Shown piece by piece: positions 50,450-59,608 of a stretch of DNA of 64,000 nucleotides. The stretch is from Lachnospiraceae bacterium (GTDB lineage Bacteria; Bacillota; Clostridia; Lachnospirales; Lachnospiraceae). Position numbers and translations under genes: made by a program. The notes below the pieces were generated by a model. That model was not told where the DNA came from. It saw only the letters and a program-made list of their open reading frames with translations, and did not search any database. Each line of letters begins with the position of its first letter. Position 1 is the first letter of the stretch. The stretch covers positions 1 through 64,000 of the forward strand of contig JAFUFL010000016.1 in NCBI GenBank assembly GCA_017469935.1. Reading direction: 5' to 3'.

Positions 50450-51232
50450 ATGTATGCACTTGTCACCGGTGCCAGTGCCGGAATCGGCCTGGAAATCGCC
50501 AAATATCTTGCAGTAAAAGGGTACGATCTGATCCTGACAGCGAGACGGGAGGAACGTCTGCAGAAACTGCGCGGACAGATTCTAAACAAATATCCGGACA
50601 GGAAGGTCCTGGTCATTCCCGCGGACCTCTCGAAGCGGGAGGAATGCGTGCGCCTGTTCGAGGAGTGCTGCGCGCAGGCCGGAAGCCAAAATATTGATTT
50701 CGTTGTCAATAATGCCGGAATGGGCGTGTACGGACTCTTTCTCGATACGGACCTGGAGAAGGAACTGACGCTTATTGATCTCAACGTGACGTCGGTCCAT
50801 ATTTTGTCCAAGCTGTTTCTGAGAGAAATGGTGAAGAACGGCCGCGGCGTGCTGCTCAACGTCGGCTCCTGCGCGGGATTTACGTCGGGCCCGACCTTTT
50901 CGAGCTATTACGCGTCCAAGAATTATGTGGTGAGGCTGACAGAGGCGATCCACGAGGAGCTGCGGCAGGCCGGCAGCCCTGTGAAAGTCTGCTGTCTGTG
51001 TCCGGGACCGGTGGACACGGCCTTCAATAAAAACTCGGGCGTCCTTGTATCGGGCAGGCAGATCACGGCGAAGCAGGCTGCGAGAGAAGGCGTGGACGGT
51101 GCTCTGTCCGGCAAAATGCTGGTCATACCGGGCACAAAGATGAAGCTCGTGACGGTAGGATCGCACCTTCTCGGCGAACACCTGTCGACGGTGATCAATT
51201 ACCATATTCAGAAGAAAAAGGCCGGGAAATGA
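50450..51232 (+). CDS. SDR-family NAD(P)-dependent oxidoreductase
   Basis: 260-residue classical short-chain dehydrogenase: TGASAGIG cofactor motif, NNAG, catalytic Ser-Tyr-Lys in GS..SSYYASKN, and PGPVDTAF. Probably cytoplasmic reduction of a ketone or aldehyde. GGAGGTGG precedes the ATG at 50450; the 36-codon upstream extension passes through the preceding terminator and is rejected. Substrate unknown. Confidence 0.93.
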   Translation: MYALVTGASAGIGLEIAKYLAVKGYDLILTARREERLQKLRGQILNKYPDRKVLVIPADLSKREECVRLFEECCAQAGSQNIDFVVNNAGMGVYGLFLDTDLEKELTLIDLNVTSVHILSKLFLREMVKNGRGVLLNVGSCAGFTSGPTFSSYYASKNYVVRLTEAIHEELRQAGSPVKVCCLCPGPVDTAFNKNSGVLVSGRQITAKQAAREGVDGALSGKMLVIPGTKMKLVTVGSHLLGEHLSTVINYHIQKKKAGK

Positions 51233-51370
51233 GCCGCGCGGCGCGGACGGCAAAGGGCGATTTTCAGGATTTTCGCCTGCGGGGCGACAAATTTCCGATC
51301 AGAAACAAGTACAATAGGTGCATGAAGGTCATGTAAGCAAAGAGAGTTCGGATTCGGAAAGGAGAACGAT

Positions 51371-53344
51371 ATGAAAAAAGGGATCGATTGGAATCGTTGC
51401 AGTAAGGAAGAGCGAGACTATTACGACTATTATCGCAGCCTCGGATACGATGAGCGCACGGCGACTGTCCTGGCGCTGTTTACGTATGGAAGTTACAGGG
51501 ATGCGAAAACGACTATAGATACGCGATATCAGAGGATTCTTGGACAGCAGTCGGGAATAAACAACGTTGGGGAGACGGAGTCGGTTCGCGGCAGATTCGA
51601 CAGGCTGCTGCACAGTGTCACTGCGCCCGCGTCCTCGCGTAAGAGCAGCAATATGTCATCGGGCGCGCCCGGAGCGAAAGCTTCATTAGACGCCCCGTCA
51701 TTTTTGCGATCGGCAAGGCCTGCGCCGAGTCCCGTGCGGGGATCTTCTGCCGGCAAGGAACACGCGCTGAGAGTGGAAAGGTTTGAGGCGGAAGAGAGCA
51801 GCATGTCGGCTCCCGTGGAGGCATACGCGTCCGCCCCCATGGATTTTATGGCCGGCCCTGCGCCGAGCAGTACGGCTTCTTTTACAGGAGCGCTTCCGAG
51901 CCCCGTGCTGTTCGCCGGAAGGCAGATGGAGACAGATGAATACGATCCCATAGAGGAGAAGGAATTCCGCAATGCTTTCGTCAATATGACTTCCACGTTC
52001 CGGATGACGACCAACACGGCGTCCGCCGGCGTGGTCCTCAACCAGCTCCGCAGCGACCGCCGCATTGATACAAGCATGGTAAGGATCGAGGAGATGCTCA
52101 ACTATTTCCGCTATCAGAGCGAGAAGCCCGAGGCGGAGAAATTTAAGATCTCCCATGAGCTGAGCGCTTCCACGGGCGGCAAGAAACTCCTGTATATCAA
52201 TGTACAGGGGAAGGAAGAGGTGAAGGAGCGCCAGAATATTGTGATCCTGCTGGACGTCTCCGGCAGTATGAGCGGCAACGCGAAGAAGACGCAGGCTATG
52301 GTCGCTACGATCATCAGCAAGCTCAAGGCCGGCGATAAGCTGAGCCTTGTCACATACAGTTCAAGGGACGAAGTTGTTCTCAAGGGAATGAGGATCTGGG
52401 AAGAGGCGGACAAGATCAAGGCACTGGAGGCTTTGCTGGGCCTTGCGATCTTTGGCGGCACCTACGGATCCGCCGGCATCGAGACGGCCTATGAGATCGG
52501 CAAAGAGGAGTATGTGGAAGGCGGCAACAACCAGGTGATCCTGATCACGGACGGGGATCTGAATTTTGGCATCACGGACCGGGGCGGCCTCGAGGAGCTG
52601 ATCGAGGAGAAGAAAAAGAGCAATCTGTTCCTCAGTGTGATCGGCACAGGTCTGTACAATTACAAGGATGACAAACTGGAGACGCTTGCAAAGCACGGAA
52701 ACGGCGTCTATCGCACGGTCAATAATCTCGCGGACGTGAAAAAATGCATCGACGAAGAGTACGCGTCGCTGGTCAATGTCATCGCCAAGGACGTGAAGGC
52801 GCAGATCGAGTTCAACCCGGAGGTGGTTGAGAGCTATCGGCTGCTGGGCTTTGAGAACAGGGAGATCAGCCACGAAGATTTTGTGAACGACAAAGTGATC
52901 TCCGAACCTTTTGGCTCGGGCGGTTACGGCGTCGCGCTCTATGAACTGGTCCTGCGGGGGAGCGGAAAACCGGTGGAGAGCGGATCCAAGTACGCGAAGG
53001 TCGTGACGACGGGTTCTTCCGAGCTGGGAACCGTGAAGGTCCGATATAAGGAGCCGCTGGAGGACACGAGCAAGGAGATCGAGTACGCGATTCCTTCCGT
53101 GGAGGAGATCTATACGGATAATCTCAGGCTCGCCTATGTGGTCTATGTATGCGCGGAGAAACTCCGGGGATCCGACAAGATCACGGAGGAGGATGTGAAG
53201 AAGGCGCAGAAGTTCTGCGATGAACTGGGAGCGGAGATCAGAGAGATGAACAAGGCAGATCTTTACAAGCTGCCCGAGATCCTCAGGCGGACGGCAAGAG
53301 AGCTGCACGTGGGAATTGATTCTGATACGGCTTTCGACTGGTAA
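51371..53344 (+). CDS. YfbK-like von Willebrand factor type A protein
   Basis: 657 residues. A unique N-terminal region (YDYYRSLGYDERTATVLALF, 1-60) and a disordered Ala/Pro/Ser-rich stretch (100-190) precede the VWA_N helical segment (IDTSMVRIEEMLNYFRY), the VWA domain with MIDAS D295-x-S297-x-S299 (LLDVSGSMSG), and the C-terminal DUF3520 region. It resembles E. coli YfbK but lacks a visible signal peptide. The metal site should bind a partner protein; the partner is unknown. AAAGGAGAACGAT precedes the ATG. The CdaR gene follows 62 bp later across a dispersed repeat. Confidence 0.88.
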   Translation: MKKGIDWNRCSKEERDYYDYYRSLGYDERTATVLALFTYGSYRDAKTTIDTRYQRILGQQSGINNVGETESVRGRFDRLLHSVTAPASSRKSSNMSSGAPGAKASLDAPSFLRSARPAPSPVRGSSAGKEHALRVERFEAEESSMSAPVEAYASAPMDFMAGPAPSSTASFTGALPSPVLFAGRQMETDEYDPIEEKEFRNAFVNMTSTFRMTTNTASAGVVLNQLRSDRRIDTSMVRIEEMLNYFRYQSEKPEAEKFKISHELSASTGGKKLLYINVQGKEEVKERQNIVILLDVSGSMSGNAKKTQAMVATIISKLKAGDKLSLVTYSSRDEVVLKGMRIWEEADKIKALEALLGLAIFGGTYGSAGIETAYEIGKEEYVEGGNNQVILITDGDLNFGITDRGGLEELIEEKKKSNLFLSVIGTGLYNYKDDKLETLAKHGNGVYRTVNNLADVKKCIDEEYASLVNVIAKDVKAQIEFNPEVVESYRLLGFENREISHEDFVNDKVISEPFGSGGYGVALYELVLRGSGKPVESGSKYAKVVTTGSSELGTVKVRYKEPLEDTSKEIEYAIPSVEEIYTDNLRLAYVVYVCAEKLRGSDKITEEDVKKAQKFCDELGAEIREMNKADLYKLPEILRRTARELHVGIDSDTAFDW

Positions 53345-53350
53345 AATGAT

Positions 53351-53387
53351 GCACGCGGCGCAGCGGCTCGCTTCGCGAGCCTTGAAT
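53351..53387. repeat. GC-rich dispersed repeat, copy 3
   Basis: GCACGCGGCGCAGCGGCTCG then CTTCGCGAGCCTTGAAT. Near-identical to 28516-28552. Degenerate relatives are visible at about 57251 and 59440. Confidence 0.7.
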
Positions 53388-53406
53388 ACAGGGGGGATGT
53401 CCCGGC

Positions 53407-54561
53407 ATGATAGAGGCGGAACTGGCAAGGCGATTTATAGAGCAGGTCACGCAGTACACGGAATACAATATCAACATTATGGATGAGAAGGGTGTGATCA
53501 TAGCAAGCCGGGATCCGGAGCGAGTCGGCACCTATCACGAAGTGGCGGACCGCATCATACACGGCACGGGGGACGTGATCGTGGTCCATGATGACAGGAC
53601 CTATCCGGGGGTGCTCCCGGGCATCAATATGGCGATTCTCCATGAAGGGCGAAAGGAAGGGGTCGTCGGTGTGACCGGTGACCCCGACAAGATCCGGGAC
53701 GTGGCGATGATCACGCGCATGGCGATGGAGGCTATGCTCCGGTATGAAAAGCAGCAGGAGCAGATCCGCCTGCGCAGAACCAGAAAGGAACATTTTCTGA
53801 GTCTTTTGACCCAGGGACAGTACGCGGATTCCACAGAGATCCGGGGCATCGCGAGGCAGCTCGAGTACGATGAGGAACTTGTGAGAGTGCCGGTGCTGTG
53901 CAGGCTCCGAAGGCCGAAGGAGGAAGACGGCAGCAGCCGGAGGATCCCGCCGGCGGAGGACGTCCTGGAGGTGCTGCGAAGAGGAAAGGGCCACTGGAGG
54001 CAGGACTTCAGCTACGTGATCGACGAGACCCACCTGCTGGTCTTCAAGACAGTGAAGGTAGACGGCCGCAGGAACCTGACGGATTATCGGGAGGAGATTG
54101 AGGAGTATCTGGAATACATCCGCAGGTGGCTGTCGGACAAGGGCGTCAAGGCGGTATTCTATGTGGGTTCGCTCCAGAAAAGGTTTTCCCAGTACTACTA
54201 CGCGTACCGCCACTGCAAATGGCTGGAGTCCCATGTAAGCACTCCGGGGGAAGTCCTTTTCTTTTCGGACTATATCAAGGAGTATTTCCGGACGCTGATC
54301 CCCAGGCAGGAGCTGCAGCAGGTCTTCTATATTTACGGCACCGAGATCGGCGAGGATCTGCGCAGGCAGTTCGTCCAGCTGATCGGCGCACTGGAGGATA
54401 CGAACTATAATCTCTCGGAAGCGGCCAGGGAGCTCTATGTTCACAAGAACACGCTGGTCTACCGATACAACAAAATGAAGGAGTATCTGGGGGCGGATCC
54501 GCTGGAGAGCGCGGACGACCGAAGATTTATGGAACTTCTGTATTTCTATCTGGCAAAATAG
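53407..54561 (+). CDS. cdaR: CdaR-type sugar-diacid regulator
   Basis: 384 residues. N-terminal diacid recognition domain (ARRFIEQVTQYTEYNINIMDEKG, YPGVLPGINMAIL, GVTGDPDKIRDVA), middle GGDEF-like region and C-terminal PucR-type HTH (NYNLSEAARELYVHKNTLVYRYNK). In enterobacteria CdaR activates genes for galactarate, glucarate and glycerate use. The glycerate kinase gene lies next downstream and is the obvious target. A terminator separates the two, so glycerate kinase has its own promoter. Confidence 0.93.
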   Translation: MIEAELARRFIEQVTQYTEYNINIMDEKGVIIASRDPERVGTYHEVADRIIHGTGDVIVVHDDRTYPGVLPGINMAILHEGRKEGVVGVTGDPDKIRDVAMITRMAMEAMLRYEKQQEQIRLRRTRKEHFLSLLTQGQYADSTEIRGIARQLEYDEELVRVPVLCRLRRPKEEDGSSRRIPPAEDVLEVLRRGKGHWRQDFSYVIDETHLLVFKTVKVDGRRNLTDYREEIEEYLEYIRRWLSDKGVKAVFYVGSLQKRFSQYYYAYRHCKWLESHVSTPGEVLFFSDYIKEYFRTLIPRQELQQVFYIYGTEIGEDLRRQFVQLIGALEDTNYNLSEAARELYVHKNTLVYRYNKMKEYLGADPLESADDRRFMELLYFYLAK

Positions 54562-54598
54562 TGAGCCGGAAAAAGTCACATCATAAAGGTATATTAAA

Positions 54599-54650
54599 AG
54601 CGAACGCCAGTTTTGTGTCAAAAACACAAGATAGGGCGTTCGTTTTTATT
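54599..54650 (+). terminator. Terminator of cdaR
   Basis: GCGAACGCC pairs with GGCGTTCGT; an inner TTTTGTGT/ACACAAG hairpin lies within the loop. Five Ts follow. Confidence 0.85.
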
Positions 54651-54670
54651 ATGCGGTTCTTTGCCGTATC

Positions 54671-54691
54671 TCATTTTCTGCCATAAAATGA
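54671..54691 (+). promoter_or_regulatory. Candidate CdaR operator
   Basis: TCATTTT-N7-AAAATGA is a perfect inverted repeat 40 bp before the glycerate kinase start. Confidence 0.45.
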
Positions 54692-54730
54692 AACTACAAG
54701 AAGAGAGAAACAGAACAAGGGAGGTAGACA

Positions 54731-55873
54731 ATGAAACTTGTATTTGCGTCGGATTCTTTTAAGGGAACACTTTCCAGCGAGCAGACGGTGGAGCTTCTGA
54801 CCAAGGCGGCACACGAGGTGTTCGGGCCCTGCGAGACTTTCGGAGTTCCGGTAGCGGATGGCGGAGAGGGCACCACGGATGCGGTGATCCTTGCCAGAAA
54901 AGGCCAGAAGATCTATGAAGAGGTCCACGGACCGCTGATGGAGACGGTTATGGCCTATTACGGAAGACTGAGCGACAAGGAAGCGGTCCTCGAGATGGCG
55001 CAGGCCTCCGGACTTCCCATGGTGCCCGAGGAGCTGAGAAATCCCCTCAATACGACAACCTACGGAACCGGAGAACTGGTCAAGGCGGCTCTGGACGCCG
55101 GCTACACGGATCTCTCCATCGCGATCGGCGGCTCCGCCACCAATGACGGCGGCATGGGATTTGCCAGCGCCCTCGGTGTTCGTTTCCTGGACGCGGACGG
55201 GAATGTCCTCGAGGGCAAGGGGAGCGAACTCGAGAAAGTAGCTCACATCGACGTCAGCGGCCTTGACGAGAAAGCAAAGAAGGCGCATTTCACCGTGATG
55301 TGCGATGTCACGAACCCGCTCTGCGGAAAAGACGGCGCCACCTTTACCTTCGGAAAGCAGAAGGGCGGCACGCCGGAAATCCTGGAGCGCCTGGAGAAGG
55401 GCATGTGCAACTACCGCGACGTGATCATTGGGGAGTTCGGGATCAATCCCGACGATACGCCCGGAACCGGAGCGGCGGGCGGCCTCGGCGCAGCGCTGAA
55501 GATCTTCCTGAACGCGGAGATGAAGTCTGGCATTGAGACGGTCCTGGACCTGATCGACTTTGATAAGATCCTGGAGGGCGTCGACCTGGTCGTGACCGGC
55601 GAGGGAAGAACGGACTGGCAGAGCTGTTTTGGCAAGGTGATGCAGGGCGTCGGCGACAGAGCAAAGAAGTACGATATTCCGGTGACAGCGCTCTGCGGCG
55701 GCCTGGGCAAAGGATATGACCAGATTTATGAGCACGGCATTGACTCGATCATGACGACCGTGGACGGCCCGATGCCGCTGGCAAAGGCGCTTGAGAAGGC
55801 GGAGGATCTGTATTATAAGGGCGCGATCCGCATGTTCCGCATGGTGCGCGCGGGAATGAGGCTGCAGGGCTGA
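54731..55873 (+). CDS. glxK: Glycerate 2-kinase
   Basis: 380-residue glycerate kinase of the GlxK/GarK family: KLVFASDSFKGTLSS, PVADGGEGTTDA, AIGGSATNDGGMGFASALG and VTGEGRTDWQSCFGK. It phosphorylates D-glycerate to 2-phosphoglycerate, feeding lower glycolysis. AGGGAGG precedes the ATG. Control by the adjacent CdaR is likely. It connects with the KDG/KDPG genes in a sugar-acid degradation theme. Confidence 0.96.
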   Translation: MKLVFASDSFKGTLSSEQTVELLTKAAHEVFGPCETFGVPVADGGEGTTDAVILARKGQKIYEEVHGPLMETVMAYYGRLSDKEAVLEMAQASGLPMVPEELRNPLNTTTYGTGELVKAALDAGYTDLSIAIGGSATNDGGMGFASALGVRFLDADGNVLEGKGSELEKVAHIDVSGLDEKAKKAHFTVMCDVTNPLCGKDGATFTFGKQKGGTPEILERLEKGMCNYRDVIIGEFGINPDDTPGTGAAGGLGAALKIFLNAEMKSGIETVLDLIDFDKILEGVDLVVTGEGRTDWQSCFGKVMQGVGDRAKKYDIPVTALCGGLGKGYDQIYEHGIDSIMTTVDGPMPLAKALEKAEDLYYKGAIRMFRMVRAGMRLQG

Positions 55874-55937
55874 AATTTTTGACGAAAAGACATCTAACCC
55901 ATTTGAAGACTAAGCGGTATTACAGAAAGGATAAAAA

Positions 55938-56024
55938 ATGGAAGCACAGTTCACAACATTGGGAGCACCGGCGGGAGGCCGTTTTTTTTACGTCAGGATT
56001 TGCGGGGTGAAAAAACTGAAATAA
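55938..56024 (+). CDS. Possible 28-residue small ORF
   Basis: ATG at 55938 follows AGAAAGGATAAAA and encodes MEAQFTTLGAPAGGRFFYVR plus eight more residues. A run of eight Ts inside the ORF after CGGCGGGAGGCCG could act as a terminator of the kinase gene. No homology recognised; weakly supported. Confidence 0.3.
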   Translation: MEAQFTTLGAPAGGRFFYVRICGVKKLK

Positions 56025-56103
56025 TTAGCGTTTCCGGAGTCATAAGGAAGAAATATATTGTAAAAGCTATGTAAATTTATCAAAATAACAGATATAATCT
56101 ATT

Positions 56104-56127
56104 TAATTATTCAGCACCCCGGAAAAA
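56104..56127. repeat. Solo end of ATTATTCAGCACCCC repeat
   Basis: TAATTATTCAGCACCCCGG plus AAAAA is identical over 24 bp to the left end of the element at 62774, but no right end or internal palindrome follows here. Confidence 0.75.
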
Positions 56128-56175
56128 TTACCAATTCACTAACCGGCGACAGCCAAAAAGAACTTGGAGGTTCCC

Positions 56176-57210
56176 ATGACAAATATACGCAACAAACAGA
56201 GACCTTTTCGAATGCTGAAATATTTGTTTGAAAACACGGACGAGGATCACCCCGTTTCAACCCCCGAGCTGGTGAAGATCTTCAGTGCGGAGGACGCCCA
56301 CGCGTCCAGAAAAACTGTAAAGGATGATATCGACGTCCTGGTCGGAGAGGGATTCGATATCGTGACGGTCAAGAGCACGCAGAACTCTTTTTTCCTGGCG
56401 AGCCGCGGATTTGAGATCCCGGAGATCAAGCTGCTGATCGATGCGGTCTGTTCTTCCCGGTTCATCTCCAAGGAGAAGAGCGACGCGCTGGTGGGGAAGC
56501 TGACCCGCTTAGTCAGCAAACATCAGTCACAGAGAATCACCCGTCATCTCTATATGGCAGACCGCCTCAAAGCGGACAATTATCAGATCTACTATATCGT
56601 GGACTCGATCACGGACGCCATCAACAGAGGGAAGAAGCTCTGTTTTCAGTATGTGGAGTACGACGCGGATAAGAACAAGCAGCTTCGCCATGGCGGGGCA
56701 AAATATTATGTGAGCCCTTACGCACTGGTCTGGGATGACAATCATTACTACATGTGCGGTTATTCGGACGCCAGGCAGAAAATCGTGAATTTCCGTGTAG
56801 ACCGCATGCTGAACACAGGGATGCTGGAAGAGGACGCCGTTCCCATCCCCGAAGGAATTACTATGGAGGAGTACGTGCAGCATCAGTTCCGCATGTTTGC
56901 GGGCGACGAGGTGCAGGTGGTCCTGGAGTGTCAGAGCGATATGATGAAGTACATCGTCGACCAGTTCGGCGAGGAGGTGGAGACCTGGAGGACTTCGGAG
57001 GACACGTTCTGCGCAAGAGTGAATGTGGCGGACAGCCCGACATTCTACGGCTGGGTGTTCCCTTTCGAAGGAAAGGTAAAAATAGTGGCGCCCGAAACGA
57101 TCCGCGACAAGTACAGGGAAATGGTGACACAGGCGGCGGCGAATCTGTTTGAACCGACTTCAGAGCAGACTTCGGAACAGACCCCGGAGCAGACACCTGC
57201 AGACACATGA
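56176..57210 (+). CDS. WYL-domain transcriptional regulator (copy 2)
   Basis: 344 residues. Winged HTH (HASRKTVKDDIDVLVGEGFD), WYL domain (YYIVDSITDAINRGKKLCFQY, YYVSPYALVWDDNHYYMCGY, FRVDRML) and WCX extension (SPTFYGWVFPFEG). Same architecture as the protein at 19063 and clearly homologous throughout. It ends in a Thr/Gln/Glu repeat (SEQTSEQTPEQTP). ATG at 56176 follows GGAGG. It precedes the LytTR/histidine kinase pair; its target is unknown. Confidence 0.9.
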   Translation: MTNIRNKQRPFRMLKYLFENTDEDHPVSTPELVKIFSAEDAHASRKTVKDDIDVLVGEGFDIVTVKSTQNSFFLASRGFEIPEIKLLIDAVCSSRFISKEKSDALVGKLTRLVSKHQSQRITRHLYMADRLKADNYQIYYIVDSITDAINRGKKLCFQYVEYDADKNKQLRHGGAKYYVSPYALVWDDNHYYMCGYSDARQKIVNFRVDRMLNTGMLEEDAVPIPEGITMEEYVQHQFRMFAGDEVQVVLECQSDMMKYIVDQFGEEVETWRTSEDTFCARVNVADSPTFYGWVFPFEGKVKIVAPETIRDKYREMVTQAAANLFEPTSEQTSEQTPEQTPADT

Positions 57211-57295
57211 GCTGAGCAAATACCTCTTTCATCTGCTATAATGAGAAAGACGGCTCGTTCTGCGGGCCTCGTGCTCAAGGGGGGATTGAGAACAT

Positions 57296-57997
57296 ATGCT
57301 GCATATAGCGATTGTGGAAGATGAAGAGAGATATGCCGCGGAGCTGGAAGAATTTGTTCGACGCTATGGCGAGGAGACAAAGCGCCAGATCAAGGTGACG
57401 CAGTATCAGGACGGGGAAGACCTGGTCGAGGATTACAAGGGCGGCTTTGATATTTTGCTGATGGACATCCAGATGAAATTTATGGACGGAATGACGGCGG
57501 CGGAGAAGATCCGGGAGCGGGACCAGGAAGTCCAGATCATATTTATAACCAACCGGAATGATTACGCGATCCGCGGCTATGAGGTGGATGCGCTGGACTA
57601 TGTGCTCAAGCCGGTGAGCTACTACATCTTTGCCAAAAAACTGGACAAGGCCGTCTCGAGGATGGAGAGCAGAGAGGAATCCGTTCTGACCATCAGTACC
57701 AAAACCGGACTGCGCAGGATCAGGACGACCGATCTGTACTACGTGGAGAGCGAGGGGCACAACCTGATCTATCACACGAAGAAGGGCGACTTTGTGACGC
57801 GGGAGCGGATGGGAGACGCGGAGAAGTTTCTCTCGGACAAAGGCTTTTTCAGGAGCAACAAGTGCTACCTGGTCAACCTGCAGCATGTCGAGGGAATTGT
57901 CGACGGGTGCTGCGAGATCGGGGGAGAAAAGCTCCTGATCAGCCGGGCCAGGAGAAACGAGTTCATGACTGCGCTTACCAGGCAGTTCAGCGACTGA
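57296..57997 (+). CDS. LytTR-family response regulator
   Basis: 233 residues. Receiver domain with acidic pocket IVEDEE and phospho-acceptor Asp in ILLMDIQMKFMDG, plus Lys in LKPVSYYIF; C-terminal LytTR DNA-binding domain (TTDLYYVESEGHNLIYHTKKG, FFRSNKCYLVNLQHV). AgrA-like. The partner kinase gene begins 73 bp downstream. No AgrB/AgrD pair is visible, so the signal is unknown. Confidence 0.94.
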   Translation: MLHIAIVEDEERYAAELEEFVRRYGEETKRQIKVTQYQDGEDLVEDYKGGFDILLMDIQMKFMDGMTAAEKIRERDQEVQIIFITNRNDYAIRGYEVDALDYVLKPVSYYIFAKKLDKAVSRMESREESVLTISTKTGLRRIRTTDLYYVESEGHNLIYHTKKGDFVTRERMGDAEKFLSDKGFFRSNKCYLVNLQHVEGIVDGCCEIGGEKLLISRARRNEFMTALTRQFSD

Positions 57998-58070
57998 CCG
58001 AGTGCGCTGTATGAGGCGGGGCGGCTTCGGGAGCGGCCCCGAACCTTGTGCGGCGTCTTTGGGAGAGAGA

Positions 58071-59420
58071 ATGGATACGATTGCGACGACATTTCCGGAT
58101 ATTCCGAGAATCTATACAGCTATTGCGGAGTGGGCGGCCTGCCTGCTCTTTATTTTCTTTATGCCGCGCAAATACGATAAGGCGATGACGGCCGGGATCG
58201 CCGCGGGATTTCTTGTCCTGCAGTGTTTCTTTCTGGTCGTGACGGCCAATGCGCCGCTTCTTTTATGGATTCCCTGCATGCTGATTGCTTTTGGGCTGAT
58301 GTTCGCTTTTTTGGCGCTGTGTATGGACTACCCGTACCATATCTGTCTTTACTACACGCTCTTGTCTATTGTGACGGCCGAGTTTATGGCCAGTGTGGGC
58401 TGGCAGATCGTGCGGGGATGCTATCGGGCTTACAGCGGGATGAACCGGTTTATCGCCGCGGCGGTCATGGCAATCGTCTATGGGCTGGTCCTTGCGGTGA
58501 TCGGCTGGATCGAGCGGAGGACGCTTGAAGCGCAGCTGGAGGTGAGAGTGCAGTGGCAGGACCTGATCCCGCCGGCCATCGTCGTGCTGGCGACCTTCGC
58601 CATCAGTAACCTGGGATTTGCGCTCAACATTTTCGCAGAGGGGAAGGCAGTTGACGCCGACCTGTTCAACACGCGCACGCTGGTGGACCTGGGAGGTCTG
58701 GTGCTGCTCTACGCGGTGCGCCTTAGGCTGATCGGGATCCAGGCGCAGCGGGAGCTGGAGCGGATTCAGACGATCCTGAACGCGCAGTATGAAAAATACA
58801 GAAACGCGCGGGAAGCCATCGATATGGTGAATTTCAAGTACCACGACCTCAAGCACCAGATCGCGGGCCTCAAGGCGGAGATGGATCCGGAGAAGAGAAT
58901 GCAGGCGATCGAGGAGATGGAGGAGCAGCTGGAGGAGTACAGGCCTGAGCGGCAGACCGGAAATCCGGTTCTGGACGCTATTTTGTCAGGTAAAGAGGCG
59001 CAGATCCGCGCACTGGGCATCGCCTTCACGTGCGTCGCGGACGGAGCGCTGATCTCCCCCATGCACGTGGTGGACATCTGTACGATCTTCGGAAATGCGC
59101 TGGAGAACGCGATCGAGTGCGAGGCGACCGTGCAGGAGCGGGGCCGGCGCTGGATCCACATGCTGGTGACCGAGAAAAAGGGCTTCGTCTACACGGAGAT
59201 TTCCAATTACTGCGAGGGCGAGATCGCGATGAAGGACGGCCTTCCGGTGACCACCAAGGAGGACCGGAAGATGCACGGCTACGGAGTGCGCAGCATCCGC
59301 TATGCGGCGGCCAAATACGGCGGATCCGCCACTTATGAGCAGGGAGATGAGCAGTTCGCGGTCAAAATATTGATTCCCAAACCGATCACGCAGAGCGACA
59401 GACATAATCCGGTGCTGTGA
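58071..59420 (+). CDS. GHKL sensor histidine kinase (AgrC-like)
   Basis: 449 residues. Six membrane helices in the first 230 residues, a coiled-coil linker (LERIQTILNAQYEKYRNARE), phospho-acceptor His in FKYHDLKHQIAGLK and GHKL ATPase with N box GNALENAIEC and G box GYGVRSIRYAA. It senses an extracellular signal and phosphorylates the upstream LytTR regulator. ATG at 58071 follows GGGAGAGAGA; the 23-codon upstream extension is rejected. A strong terminator lies downstream. Confidence 0.93.
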   Translation: MDTIATTFPDIPRIYTAIAEWAACLLFIFFMPRKYDKAMTAGIAAGFLVLQCFFLVVTANAPLLLWIPCMLIAFGLMFAFLALCMDYPYHICLYYTLLSIVTAEFMASVGWQIVRGCYRAYSGMNRFIAAAVMAIVYGLVLAVIGWIERRTLEAQLEVRVQWQDLIPPAIVVLATFAISNLGFALNIFAEGKAVDADLFNTRTLVDLGGLVLLYAVRLRLIGIQAQRELERIQTILNAQYEKYRNAREAIDMVNFKYHDLKHQIAGLKAEMDPEKRMQAIEEMEEQLEEYRPERQTGNPVLDAILSGKEAQIRALGIAFTCVADGALISPMHVVDICTIFGNALENAIECEATVQERGRRWIHMLVTEKKGFVYTEISNYCEGEIAMKDGLPVTTKEDRKMHGYGVRSIRYAAAKYGGSATYEQGDEQFAVKILIPKPITQSDRHNPVL

Positions 59421-59489
59421 GCGCTGGCAGATGGTGATCGCACAGGGCGCGGCGAGCCTTGAACAGAAACGGAAAAGACGGCAATTTGT

Positions 59490-59540
59490 GCCTGACTATG
59501 TACGGTTTATGCCAGAAACCGCACATTGTCGGGCTTTTTT
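59490..59540 (+). terminator. Terminator of histidine kinase gene
   Basis: Long stem GCCTGACTATGTACGGTTT with AAACCGCACATTGTCGGGC (few mismatches) and six Ts. Confidence 0.9.
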
Positions 59541-59608
59541 GGTAATATATGATATATAAATTTGCTGATTTTGTAACAGACAACACGGACAATAGAGAAG
59601 GAGGATCA

